From Burkholderiaceae bacterium (GTDB lineage Bacteria; Pseudomonadota; Gammaproteobacteria; Burkholderiales; Burkholderiaceae_C): 6,223 nt of DNA. Position 1 is the first letter of the stretch, and the number at the start of each line of letters is the position of its first letter. A model generated the notes under the pieces. It was given only the letters and a program-made list of their open reading frames with translations, was not told the origin of the DNA and did not search any database. The position numbers and the translations under genes are program-made. The DNA lies in contig JAOTTZ010000123.1 in the NCBI GenBank assembly GCA_029864165.1, positions 1-6,223 of the forward strand, given 5' to 3'. Positions 1 through 5,669 of the stretch are shown piece by piece.

Positions 1-1008
1 AGCACTACCGTACCGCTCGACGTGCCGCCAGACCTTACTCAACTCGCGAGTGACTCGCGTTACCAGCCGCAAGGTGGTAGCGTGAGCGCTGCTGCGATCG
101 AGGCCGCCTCCCCCGAGCCGCCTGGGGCCGGTACCTCCGCGGTAGCCGTGCACACCATAGGCCAGGTGCGCATAGAGCGTCTTGGTAACGAGCGCTGGTT
201 GAGCACGTCGAAGACGCCTGAAGAACTTTGGCCGCTGCTGCGAACGTTTTGGCAAGAGCATGGTTTTTCGTTGGAGGTGGATCAGCCCGCTATCGGCGTG
301 ATGGAAACCCAATGGGCAGAAAACCGCGCCAAGCTGCCCAAGGACCCGATCCGCAACGTACTCGGCAAGGTGCTCGACTCGCTGTACTCCACTGGAGAGC
401 GCGACAAATTCCGTACTCGAGTCGAGCGCACTGCAAGCGGCAGCGAGGTCTACATTTCACACCGCGGAATGGTCGAGGTGTATACAAATGCGCAAAAAGA
501 TGCGACCAAGTGGCAACCGCGTCCAGTCGACCGTCAGATAGAGGCTGAGTTTCTCGCTCGGCTGCTGCAAAAATTGGGCGTCAAAGCTGAGCAAGCGCAA
601 ACCATGGTCGCCTCCGGCGCCAACAATACGCCCGCGCGTGCACGTGTTGTGGAAGGGCGCGCAGCAGCAACCCTGCAGTTGGACGAAAACTTCGATCGTG
701 CCTGGCGACGGGTTGGGTTGGCGCTGGACCGAGGCGGCTTCACGGTGGAAGACCGCAACCGCGCGCAAGGCGTTTACTTCGTTCGCTACATTGACCCGAC
801 GCAGGCCGCAAAAGAAGAACCTGGTTTTTTCAGCCGCTTGTTCAGCTTCGGCAAGAAGGACGAAGTTGCTGAACCAATGAAGTACCGTGTAAACGTTACC
901 GGCAGTGGCAACACCAGCACGGTATCAGTATCCGACAGCGGCGGCGCGCCCGACAACAGCGAGACCGGCAAGCGCATCGTCACGTTGTTGCTGGAAGAGT
1001 TGAAGTAG
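1..1008 (+). CDS. bamC: Outer membrane protein assembly factor BamC, 5'-partial lipoprotein
   Basis: BamC is a lipoprotein of the BAM complex, which folds and inserts beta-barrel proteins into the outer membrane; its N-terminal segment contacts BamD. The frame is open from base 1 to the TAG at 1006-1008, giving 335 visible residues, so the true start, signal peptide and lipobox lie upstream. The GTG at 22 is an internal Val codon. Visible order: an extended N-terminal stretch with the family-typical VPPDLTQ (residues 8-14), a low-complexity Ala/Pro linker, then two helix-grip-like domains. The first contains ELWPLLRTFWQEHGFSLE and the second contains AWRRVGLALDRGGFTVEDRN, the paired pattern expected of BamC. 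The length fits a roughly 350-380-residue protein with the missing N-terminus added. In Burkholderiales this gene usually follows dapA, which is not visible here. I see no frameshift. The family call is secure from motif layout; sequence divergence from E. coli BamC is expected. Confidence 0.88.
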   Translation, partial: STTVPLDVPPDLTQLASDSRYQPQGGSVSAAAIEAASPEPPGAGTSAVAVHTIGQVRIERLGNERWLSTSKTPEELWPLLRTFWQEHGFSLEVDQPAIGVMETQWAENRAKLPKDPIRNVLGKVLDSLYSTGERDKFRTRVERTASGSEVYISHRGMVEVYTNAQKDATKWQPRPVDRQIEAEFLARLLQKLGVKAEQAQTMVASGANNTPARARVVEGRAAATLQLDENFDRAWRRVGLALDRGGFTVEDRNRAQGVYFVRYIDPTQAAKEEPGFFSRLFSFGKKDEVAEPMKYRVNVTGSGNTSTVSVSDSGGAPDNSETGKRIVTLLLEELK

Positions 1009-1107
1009 ATCCCAGGGGCCATAGCGCTTTAACCGCTACGCTCAATGACAGTGTGCCGCCAGCGCCACGATCGCAAGGGTTGGTGACATGTTCAACCGCG
1101 TGCGGGA

Positions 1108-1890
1108 ATGATGCAGTTTTGCAGCCTGGGCAGCGGCAGCAGCGGTAACGCGCTGGTTGTCGAGGCCCGCAGCGGTGCTACCACCACGCGCTTGCTCATA
1201 GACTGCGGCTTTTCTTGCAAAGAACTTAACCTCAGACTGGCGAAGGCAGGGCTCGCAGCAGACGACCTCGACGCCATCTTCGTGACCCATGAACACGGCG
1301 ATCACGTTGGTTGCGCGCTGGCGCTGTCGCGTCAATCTCACCTGCCGTTATGGATGAGCTACGGTACCTGGTGCGCGCTTGGTCGCCCGGAATTGGCAGA
1401 GCCTTTACTGCATTTTGCGCGCGACGGTGAAAACATACACGTCGGCGACCTGGAACTATCTCCTTACACTGTGCCGCACGACGCGCAGGAGCCACTGCAA
1501 CTGCGCTGCAGCGACGGCGCGCACCGCCTGGGTGTACTGACCGACCTGGGTTCGAGCACGATGCACCTGCTGGCTGAGTTGCAGCGCTGCGATGCCCTGG
1601 TGCTGGAATGCAACCACGAGCGAGAACTGCTCTGGCAGTCACGTTATCCAGACTCGCTGAAGGCCCGCATTGGTGGCCTCTACGGTCACCTGGCCAACGA
1701 CACCGCTGCACAAATTCTCGGTCACTGCCACCACACCGGCCTGCGGCATGTGGTGGCGGCGCACTTGAGTGAGCAGAACAACACCCCGGCGCTTGCCGCC
1801 AGTGCGCTGGCAGCGGCCTGCGGAGCCGCGCCAGGGGATATCGTGGTCGCCGACCCGTTGTTGGGCGTCGGATGGCTCAGCCTGTCGTAG
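1108..1890 (+). CDS. MBL-fold metallo-hydrolase, YycJ/WalJ-like
   Basis: This is a cytosolic metallo-beta-lactamase-fold hydrolase of 260 residues. The N-terminus MMQFCSLGSGSSGNA is typical of the YycJ/WalJ branch. The metal-binding motif T-HEHGDH is at residues 60-66 (ligands His61, His63, Asp65, His66). Further candidate ligands are His124 in TVPHD, Asp146 in LTDLG, and His194 or His219 (GHLAND and AHLSEQNN). No signal peptide is visible. A Bacillus member of the family has been described as a DNA exonuclease; the substrate of proteobacterial members is unclear to me, so I assign only a hydrolase. Two ATG codons are adjacent (1108 and 1111). I kept 1108 because homologues commonly begin M-x-[RQ]-F-C-x-L-G-S-G-S. 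The only upstream purine stretch, GGGA at 1104-1107, abuts the start, so ATG 1111 is also possible. The gene lies 99 bp after bamC on the same strand with no clear terminator between them, so co-transcription is plausible. Confidence 0.9.
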   Translation: MMQFCSLGSGSSGNALVVEARSGATTTRLLIDCGFSCKELNLRLAKAGLAADDLDAIFVTHEHGDHVGCALALSRQSHLPLWMSYGTWCALGRPELAEPLLHFARDGENIHVGDLELSPYTVPHDAQEPLQLRCSDGAHRLGVLTDLGSSTMHLLAELQRCDALVLECNHERELLWQSRYPDSLKARIGGLYGHLANDTAAQILGHCHHTGLRHVVAAHLSEQNNTPALAASALAAACGAAPGDIVVADPLLGVGWLSLS

Positions 1891-1909
1891 CCATTGGCAG
1901 CGTGGCAAC

Positions 1910-1937
1910 GACAAAACCGCCCGAAGGCGGTTTTGTC
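1910..1937. terminator. Bidirectional intrinsic terminator between convergent units
   Basis: A perfect 12-bp inverted repeat (1910-1921 with 1926-1937) encloses a 4-base loop, CGAA on the plus strand. The inner stem is GC-rich (CCGCC/GGCGG) and the outer stem is A/T-rich, so each strand carries TTTTGT just after the GC core. On the minus-strand transcript the loop reads UUCG closed by a C-G pair, a very stable tetraloop. It lies 19 nt after the MBL-hydrolase stop codon and 56 nt after the convergent lipoprotein stop codon, so it can end both transcripts. Confidence 0.9.
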
Positions 1938-1993
1938 TGAGCTGCAGAAAACCCGCAGCATCGAAGTTGCTACGGATTTATTGCACCGTGCGG

Positions 1994-2326
1994 TCAGCGT
2001 GCGCCAGCGGGTATTTTAATGGACTTGCCGCCAGCATCGTCTGCAGCGTCTGCAGCAGCTTCCGCGGCCGCTGAAGCTGCCATATCGGCGGCATTGTCAG
2101 GCGTTGCCTCGCCGGCATCGGGTATTGCCTCGCCGGCATCGGGTATTGCCCCCCCGGCATCGGGTGTCGCCATGTCTGCAGGAGGTGCAGGCATAGGATC
2201 GGCTGGCGCTGGGGCCACGTCGGTAACGGCAGGAACCTCAGGCGCGGCCGCTTCTTCCTCCTTGTTGCCGCAAGCGGCGAGAGCGACGGCTGTGACCAGG
2301 GCTGCCAACAGTAGCGACTTGTTCAT
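1994..2326 (-). CDS. Small Ala/Pro/Asp-rich lipoprotein of unknown function
   Basis: This predicted 110-residue lipoprotein has a short basic N-terminus (MNK), a hydrophobic core (LLLAALVTAVALAAC) and a lipobox L-A-A-C, with the lipidated cysteine at residue 19. The mature part starts CGNKEEE and is almost entirely low complexity: a Pro/Ala segment, heptad-like repeats of A-[IT]-P-D-A-G-[EG] at residues 53-79, an Ala/Asp-rich stretch at 80-98 that could be helical, and the tail GGKSIKIPAGAR. It looks like a flexible anchored chain with no enzymatic domain. Gly20 after the lipid cysteine (no Asp at +2) makes outer-membrane sorting the default expectation. The ATG at 2326 was chosen because the signal peptide starts there and GAGGAG sits four bases upstream; an in-frame ATG at 2350 would add eight residues with no benefit. 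The function is unknown to me. Confidence 0.8.
   Translation of the reverse strand: MNKSLLLAALVTAVALAACGNKEEEAAAPEVPAVTDVAPAPADPMPAPPADMATPDAGGAIPDAGEAIPDAGEATPDNAADMAASAAAEAAADAADDAGGKSIKIPAGAR
2106..2168 (-). repeat. Three tandem 21-bp repeats inside the lipoprotein gene
   Basis: Copies lie at 2106-2126, 2127-2147 and 2148-2168. The first two are identical in all 21 bases. The third differs at a few positions and carries a run of seven C (2149-2155, plus strand). The unit is an exact multiple of three and encodes the heptapeptide A-[IT]-P-D-A-G-[EG], so copy-number change would lengthen or shorten the protein without shifting frame. A degenerate fourth copy (ATPDNA in the protein) follows. 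Confidence 0.95.
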
Positions 2327-2330
2327 AGTT

Positions 2331-2336
2331 CTCCTC
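2331..2336 (-). promoter_or_regulatory. Shine-Dalgarno sequence for the lipoprotein gene
   Basis: GAGGAG on the minus strand lies four bases before the ATG at 2326. It fixes the start at the signal-peptide methionine and suggests efficient translation. It is one of only two clear ribosome-binding sites in the window. Confidence 0.85.
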
Positions 2337-2379
2337 ATTGAATGAGCCAAATAGTTTCAGGTTATGGTGGGACTTCCCC

Positions 2380-2463
2380 GGGATTTGCAAACCCCAGCGA
2401 TACAGCAAAGCACTAGCTTTGACCGTATACAGCACAGGATTGTACCGAGACCGCGCAAATCCC
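2380..2463 (-). repeat. Inverted repeat in the lipoprotein upstream region
   Basis: GGGATTTGC at 2380-2388 is matched by its exact reverse complement at 2455-2463, immediately next to the stop codon of the upstream small gene, with 66 bases between the arms. The 137-bp gap (2327-2463) otherwise shows no convincing -35/-10 pair that I can defend, and no U-tract follows the repeat. It could form a long-range RNA stem or two half-sites, or be chance. Confidence 0.4.
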
Positions 2464-2958
2464 CTATAGGCCGAGCGTGGTTATCGGAAAGGCTTCAATC
2501 GAACGTTGCGAAATAGCATCAATGAGCTCACGCGCTTGGAGCCAGTCGGACGGGGTGTGAGAGACGACACCGCGGTGGTGCAAAGGGTCCAGCAAGCGTA
2601 TCGTCATCGCACCAGGAGCGAGCATCGTCACCGGAACGTCGTCAGCCTGCACGTCTTGCAGTTGGCGGCAGGTGACGCTATGCGACCATTGGCGCCGCCA
2701 CTGTACCCACCGCGGATGTCGCCGCGGCATTTCATCGTATTGAAGCGCGAGCAGCGTCAGCCGGCATTGGCGTTGGCCTTGCGCCCATTGGGTCAAGCTC
2801 TCGACAACGCTGATATCACCCAGTGGCCAATCGGCGAAATTGATATCGCATAACCATAGCTCAGGCCAGCGGGCTGTCACCGCTTCAGCCATCGCCTCGC
2901 GTACGGCGGTGTGAAATTCAGCCAGGCCGGAAATGACCTTGTTGGGCGTTGTCTGCAC
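2464..2958 (-). CDS. Conserved-looking small protein of unknown function, downstream of argG
   Basis: The predicted product has 164 residues, is probably cytosolic, and has no signal peptide or membrane segment. I do not recognise a catalytic motif. Visible traits are an Asp/Trp-rich segment WLCDINFADWPLGD followed by a likely helix (VESLTQWA), a hydrophobic strand (CRLTLLALQYDEM), and a basic/aromatic stretch RRHPRWVQWRRQWSHSV. The beta-alpha-beta look and the HPRxxxWRRxWSH segment recall the small protein often annotated as DUF7931 (a degenerate phospholipase-D-like fold) beside argG in Burkholderiales; this is a tentative memory-based match. The start is GTG at 2958, supported by GGAGG six bases upstream. 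A GTG at 3006 would add 16 residues but has no such site and would place the RNA hairpins inside the gene. It lies 56 bp after argG on the same strand, so it is probably the distal gene of an argG unit. Confidence 0.75.
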   Translation of the reverse strand: MQTTPNKVISGLAEFHTAVREAMAEAVTARWPELWLCDINFADWPLGDISVVESLTQWAQGQRQCRLTLLALQYDEMPRRHPRWVQWRRQWSHSVTCRQLQDVQADDVPVTMLAPGAMTIRLLDPLHHRGVVSHTPSDWLQARELIDAISQRSIEAFPITTLGL

Positions 2959-2964
2959 TGTATG

Positions 2965-2969
2965 CCTCC
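2965..2969 (-). promoter_or_regulatory. Shine-Dalgarno sequence that decides the GTG start at 2958
   Basis: GGAGG on the minus strand is spaced six bases from GTG 2958. This near-ideal site argues for the shorter 164-residue product over the longer frame beginning at 3006. Confidence 0.8.
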
Positions 2970-2973
2970 GCGC

Positions 2974-3016
2974 AAAAAAAGAAAGTCGTCGACTCTCCAC
3001 AGGCACGAAGGTGCCT
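2974..3016 (-). terminator. Tandem hairpins with U-tract after argG, possible attenuator
   Basis: On the minus-strand transcript two stems follow the argG stop codon. The first, AGGCAC/GUGCCU (3016-3011 with 3006-3001), is a perfect 6-bp stem with a 4-base loop and overlaps the TAG stop. The second pairs 2998-2991 with 2987-2980 (8 bp including two G-U pairs, 3-base loop) and runs straight into six further U (2979-2974). The second has the layout of an intrinsic terminator but is only moderately stable. Because the downstream gene starts 16 bases later with a strong ribosome-binding site, partial read-through or attenuation is more likely than complete termination. Confidence 0.45.
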
Positions 3017-4286
3017 ACCTCGCCTTTGTCTTGCGAGCAGCCTTGTTGCGTGCTGTCGCAAGATTACCCGCAATGCGCATGCGCAACGCATTGAGTTTGA
3101 TGAAACCGGCGGCGTCGGCTTGGTTGTATGCGCCACCGTCGTCATCGAAAGTCGCAACGCGCGAATCAAACAACGAATCTGTCCGCGATTCACGGCCCAC
3201 GCAAACGGCAGTCCCCTTGTAAAGCTTGAGTCTTACCGTTCCGTTCACGCTGGCTTGGCTCGAATCGATCAATCCCTGCAGCAGCAAACGCTCGGGAGAA
3301 AACCAGTAGCCGTTATAGACCATACGGGCATAACGCGGCATCAAATCTTCTTTCAACGCGAACACCTCGCGGTCTAGCGTGATGCTTTCGATGGCACGGT
3401 GGCCGGCCAGCATGATGCTCCCACCTGGCGTTTCGTAACACCCGCGGCTCTTCATGCCAACGTAGCGGTTCTCCACCTTGTCGAGCCGGCCGATACCATG
3501 TTTGCCGCCGATCTTGTTCAGCGCCGTCAACACCGTGGCCGGGCTCATCTTGCGGCCATCGACGGCGACAATGTCGCCCTTGACGTAGGTTAGCTCCACC
3601 ACTTGCGACCTAGCCGGCGCCTGCTCCGGACTTTGCGTCATCCGCCACATGCCTGCTTCAGGTTCGAAGTTCGGATCTTCGAGCACACCGCCTTCGTAGC
3701 TGATATGCAGCAGGTTGGCGTCCATCGAATACGGCGCCCCGCTGCGCTTGCCCAACGCGCGCTTCTTGTACTCGACCGGTATGCCGTGCTTGTCGGCGTA
3801 GGCCAGTAGTTTGTCGCGGCTCAGCAAATCCCACTCACGCCAGGGTGCGATCACCTTCACGCTGGGCATCAGTGCATACGCGCCCAGTTCGAAGCGCACT
3901 TGGTCGTTGCCCTTGCCGGTGGCTCCGTGGCTGATGGCGTCGGCCTTTGTTTGGCGCGCGATTTCGACCAAGCGTTTGGCGATCAATGGTCGTGCGATGG
4001 ACGTGCCCAGCAAATACTCACCCTCGTACAGCGCGTTGGCACGAAACATCGGGAACACGAAGTCGCGCACAAACTCTTCGCGCAGGTTTTCGATGAAAAT
4101 GTTCTTGGGTTGGATACCCATCTTCAGCGCCTTGGCGCGCGCGGGCTCAACTTCCTCACCTTGGCCGATGTCGGCGGTGAAAGTCACGACCTCGCACTGA
4201 TAGACGTCTTGCAGCCACTTCAGGATGACCGACGTGTCCAGCCCACCGGAATAGGCCAAAACGACTTTGCGGACTTGCTGGGGCAT
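3015..4286 (-). CDS. argG: Argininosuccinate synthase
   Basis: ArgG joins citrulline and aspartate with ATP, giving argininosuccinate, AMP and pyrophosphate, the penultimate step of arginine synthesis in the cytosol. The 423-residue product carries the N-type ATP pyrophosphatase loop AYSGGLDTS (residues 11-19), the substrate-binding segment [14 protein letters not shown] (120-133), [16 protein letters not shown] (184-199), and the conserved C-terminal region [11 protein letters not shown] (364-374). It belongs to the roughly 400-residue class, not the longer E. coli-type class. It is slightly longer than usual because of a basic Ala/Lys/Arg tail (about residues 408-423) and a small insertion near residues 175-182. 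The ATG at 4286 fits the family N-terminus. No Shine-Dalgarno sequence is visible: the bases just upstream are C-rich on the coding strand. It is preceded by a 92-bp gap after the diguanylate cyclase gene and followed after 56 bp by the small unknown gene. Confidence 0.97.
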   Translation of the reverse strand: MPQQVRKVVLAYSGGLDTSVILKWLQDVYQCEVVTFTADIGQGEEVEPARAKALKMGIQPKNIFIENLREEFVRDFVFPMFRANALYEGEYLLGTSIARPLIAKRLVEIARQTKADAISHGATGKGNDQVRFELGAYALMPSVKVIAPWREWDLLSRDKLLAYADKHGIPVEYKKRALGKRSGAPYSMDANLLHISYEGGVLEDPNFEPEAGMWRMTQSPEQAPARSQVVELTYVKGDIVAVDGRKMSPATVLTALNKIGGKHGIGRLDKVENRYVGMKSRGCYETPGGSIMLAGHRAIESITLDREVFALKEDLMPRYARMVYNGYWFSPERLLLQGLIDSSQASVNGTVRLKLYKGTAVCVGRESRTDSLFDSRVATFDDDGGAYNQADAAGFIKLNALRMRIAGNLATARNKAARKTKAR

Positions 4287-4313
4287 GGTGGGCGGGGTGG
4301 CTTGGACGAATCC

Positions 4314-4342
4314 GTAATTCTAGGACGAGCTTGCCGGCTCAA
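4314..4342 (-). promoter_or_regulatory. Weak candidate promoter for argG
   Basis: On the minus strand TTGAGC (4342-4337) is followed 17 bases later by AATTAC (4319-4314); an overlapping better -10-like hexamer TAGAAT (4322-4317) has only 14-base spacing. The match is modest in either register. It is listed because the 92-bp gap before argG has to supply a promoter if argG is not read from the diguanylate cyclase unit. I see no clear ArgR-type operator. Confidence 0.25.
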
Positions 4343-4378
4343 CAGGTTCCAACCTAAGCGAAAAAGCAACTGCCAAAC

Positions 4379-5365
4379 TCAGGCCACCACTTGGTTGCGG
4401 CCACCAGATTTGGCGCGATAGAGGTTGTCGTCGCTACGTTTCATCCACTTCCTCCAATCCTCCCCGGGCAGCAGGGTGGCAACGCCAACGCTCACTGTGA
4501 CCGGGCAGTCAGGAAGAAAAGCGTACGACGCGATTGCGTAGCGCAGATCCTCGGCGACGCGCTGCCCGTTCTCCCAGTCGGTGCCGTACAAGAGCGCTAG
4601 GAATTCCTCGCCCCCTTGGCGGAAAAGTTTATCGACGCGGCGGACGCGCTTGAGAAAAACCTCGCCCATGCCCTGCAGCACCGTGTCGCCGGCGTCATGG
4701 CCCAGGCTATCGTTGATCGCCTTGAAGTGATCGATGTCCAGGTTGACCAGTGTCATCGGCACGCCGCTGCGGATGCTTTGCATGACCGCCTGTTCGAGCG
4801 ACTCGCGCAGCAGCGTTCGGTTCAAAAGTCCGGTCAGCGGATCCATCACCGCTTGTGCCTGGAGTTTTTCCTGCTGGTCGGTGATCACGCGTATAAAGAT
4901 GGCCGAGAAAACGCTCACCGCCAACAGCGTTACCGCCACCCTTGCCGCCAACGAAAGCTCGACGACGCCCCACACTTGGGGAAGTGCCAGGCCAAGGAGA
5001 AAAACATTGGCGATCCACGCCTTACGCTCAGGAAGCATGAAGTAGAAGGCAAGCACCGCGGGGTAACACCACAAGGCACCGACAATGCCTTGTGTGCGCA
5101 CAGAAAGGACAAGAAAGAAGAGGATGGCCGGTACGAGCACCAGCGACGTCAGAGAGGGGTAATAACGGCCGCGACTGATACCCCAGGCATTGACGGCCAG
5201 AATCGCCACGATAGCCAGCGACCCGGCGCCCAAGAAATGACGCCCCTGGAAAAAGTTGTTGATCGCAAACGGCGTCAGGAAAAGCAACCCGACCAACGCA
5301 ACGCCCAACGTTGTCTTGCGCCGGAAGTCAACTTCATGCCCAAATTTTTGCGCAGGCGGGTCCAT
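4379..5365 (-). CDS. Membrane-bound GGDEF diguanylate cyclase
   Basis: This enzyme is predicted to make cyclic di-GMP from two GTP at the inner face of the cytoplasmic membrane. From ATG 5365 it has 328 residues: a short cytoplasmic N-terminus, about six hydrophobic helices (roughly residues 18-165), a short linker DQQEKLQAQAV, then a complete GGDEF domain beginning DPLTGLLNR (175-183). The active-site signature is GGEEF (251-255), with the metal-binding segment NLDIDHFKAIND. The inhibitory I-site R-R-V-D (242-245) lies exactly five residues before GGEEF, so product feedback is expected. It ends with LYRAKSGGRNQV, a normal domain end. The N-terminal six-helix sensor resembles MASE-type domains, but I cannot name one. 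The frame could start upstream at TTG 5443 (354 aa). Neither start has a good ribosome-binding site; I prefer the ATG. It is divergent from the HD-GYP gene. Confidence 0.9.
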   Translation of the reverse strand: MDPPAQKFGHEVDFRRKTTLGVALVGLLFLTPFAINNFFQGRHFLGAGSLAIVAILAVNAWGISRGRYYPSLTSLVLVPAILFFLVLSVRTQGIVGALWCYPAVLAFYFMLPERKAWIANVFLLGLALPQVWGVVELSLAARVAVTLLAVSVFSAIFIRVITDQQEKLQAQAVMDPLTGLLNRTLLRESLEQAVMQSIRSGVPMTLVNLDIDHFKAINDSLGHDAGDTVLQGMGEVFLKRVRRVDKLFRQGGEEFLALLYGTDWENGQRVAEDLRYAIASYAFLPDCPVTVSVGVATLLPGEDWRKWMKRSDDNLYRAKSGGRNQVVA

Positions 5366-5669
5366 GCCGGCCAGTCTAACTTGTTGATTGCCGGGTAGCG
5401 CTTGGCGCGCGGACCACAACGCATGCGAATCGATTTTATGCAAATGTAGTCAGGCGCGGCTGCGTAAGCTTGGCGCGCACATGTGCAGTCGTAGGCCTGG
5501 CAAAGTTGGCCGGATCGACAACGGCGACCGGCACGGGGCTGGAAAGCGAACAAAGACGCCAAAGCAGCGAGTTCGTTTGGGGGCAACTCAGCCGGATGCT
5601 TCAAGACGCTGGGCTGGGGGTCGATATAGTCATCAGTTCTTTGCGTTGACGAGGTATCCTTGTCTCTAC
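5366..5669. other. Divergent intergenic region between GGDEF and HD-GYP genes
   Basis: This roughly 300-bp stretch must hold the promoters of both divergent genes. Visible elements are an exact 11-bp direct repeat GCTTGGCGCGC at 5400-5410 and 5468-5478, a 10-bp perfect palindrome GCACATGTGC at 5477-5486 that overlaps the second copy by two bases, and TATAGT at 5625-5630, which could be a -10 for the plus-strand gene, with TTCAAG at 5600-5605 at a long 19-base spacing. No RNA gene is recognised. If the cyclase starts at TTG 5443, the first part (to 5443) is coding instead. Confidence 0.5.

Noticed and set aside
1022..1038. 5-bp inverted repeat TAGCG/CGCTA after bamC
   Set aside because: The stem is short, the loop is seven bases and no T-tract follows, so it is too weak to call a terminator.
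1232..1711. 159-codon minus-strand open frame
   Set aside because: It is antisense to the MBL hydrolase with its clear HEHGDH motif; the product is Arg/Cys-rich with no family resemblance.
2106..2168. Tandem repeats as a CRISPR array
   Set aside because: The units are directly adjacent with no spacers, and they lie in frame within a protein-coding gene.
2019..2345. 108-codon Ala/Ser/Gly-rich plus-strand open frame containing the repeats
   Set aside because: It mirrors the lipoprotein gene; the minus strand has a proper signal peptide, lipobox and GAGGAG site, while this frame has none.
3900..4421. 173-codon plus-strand open frame
   Set aside because: It is antisense to argG and runs into the gap upstream of it; it has no plausible domain.
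4616..5398. 260-codon plus-strand open frame
   Set aside because: It is antisense to the GGDEF gene, whose domain motifs are unambiguous. The frame is rich in His/Gln/Arg with no domain, typical of a high-GC shadow.
5275..5604. 109-codon minus-strand open frame in the divergent region
   Set aside because: It overlaps the GGDEF gene in another frame, shows no domain, and its Arg/Cys/Ala composition looks non-coding.
5646..5651. TTGACG as a -35 box for the HD-GYP gene
   Set aside because: At 17-base spacing the -10 position would fall on the start codon and show no TATAAT-like match.
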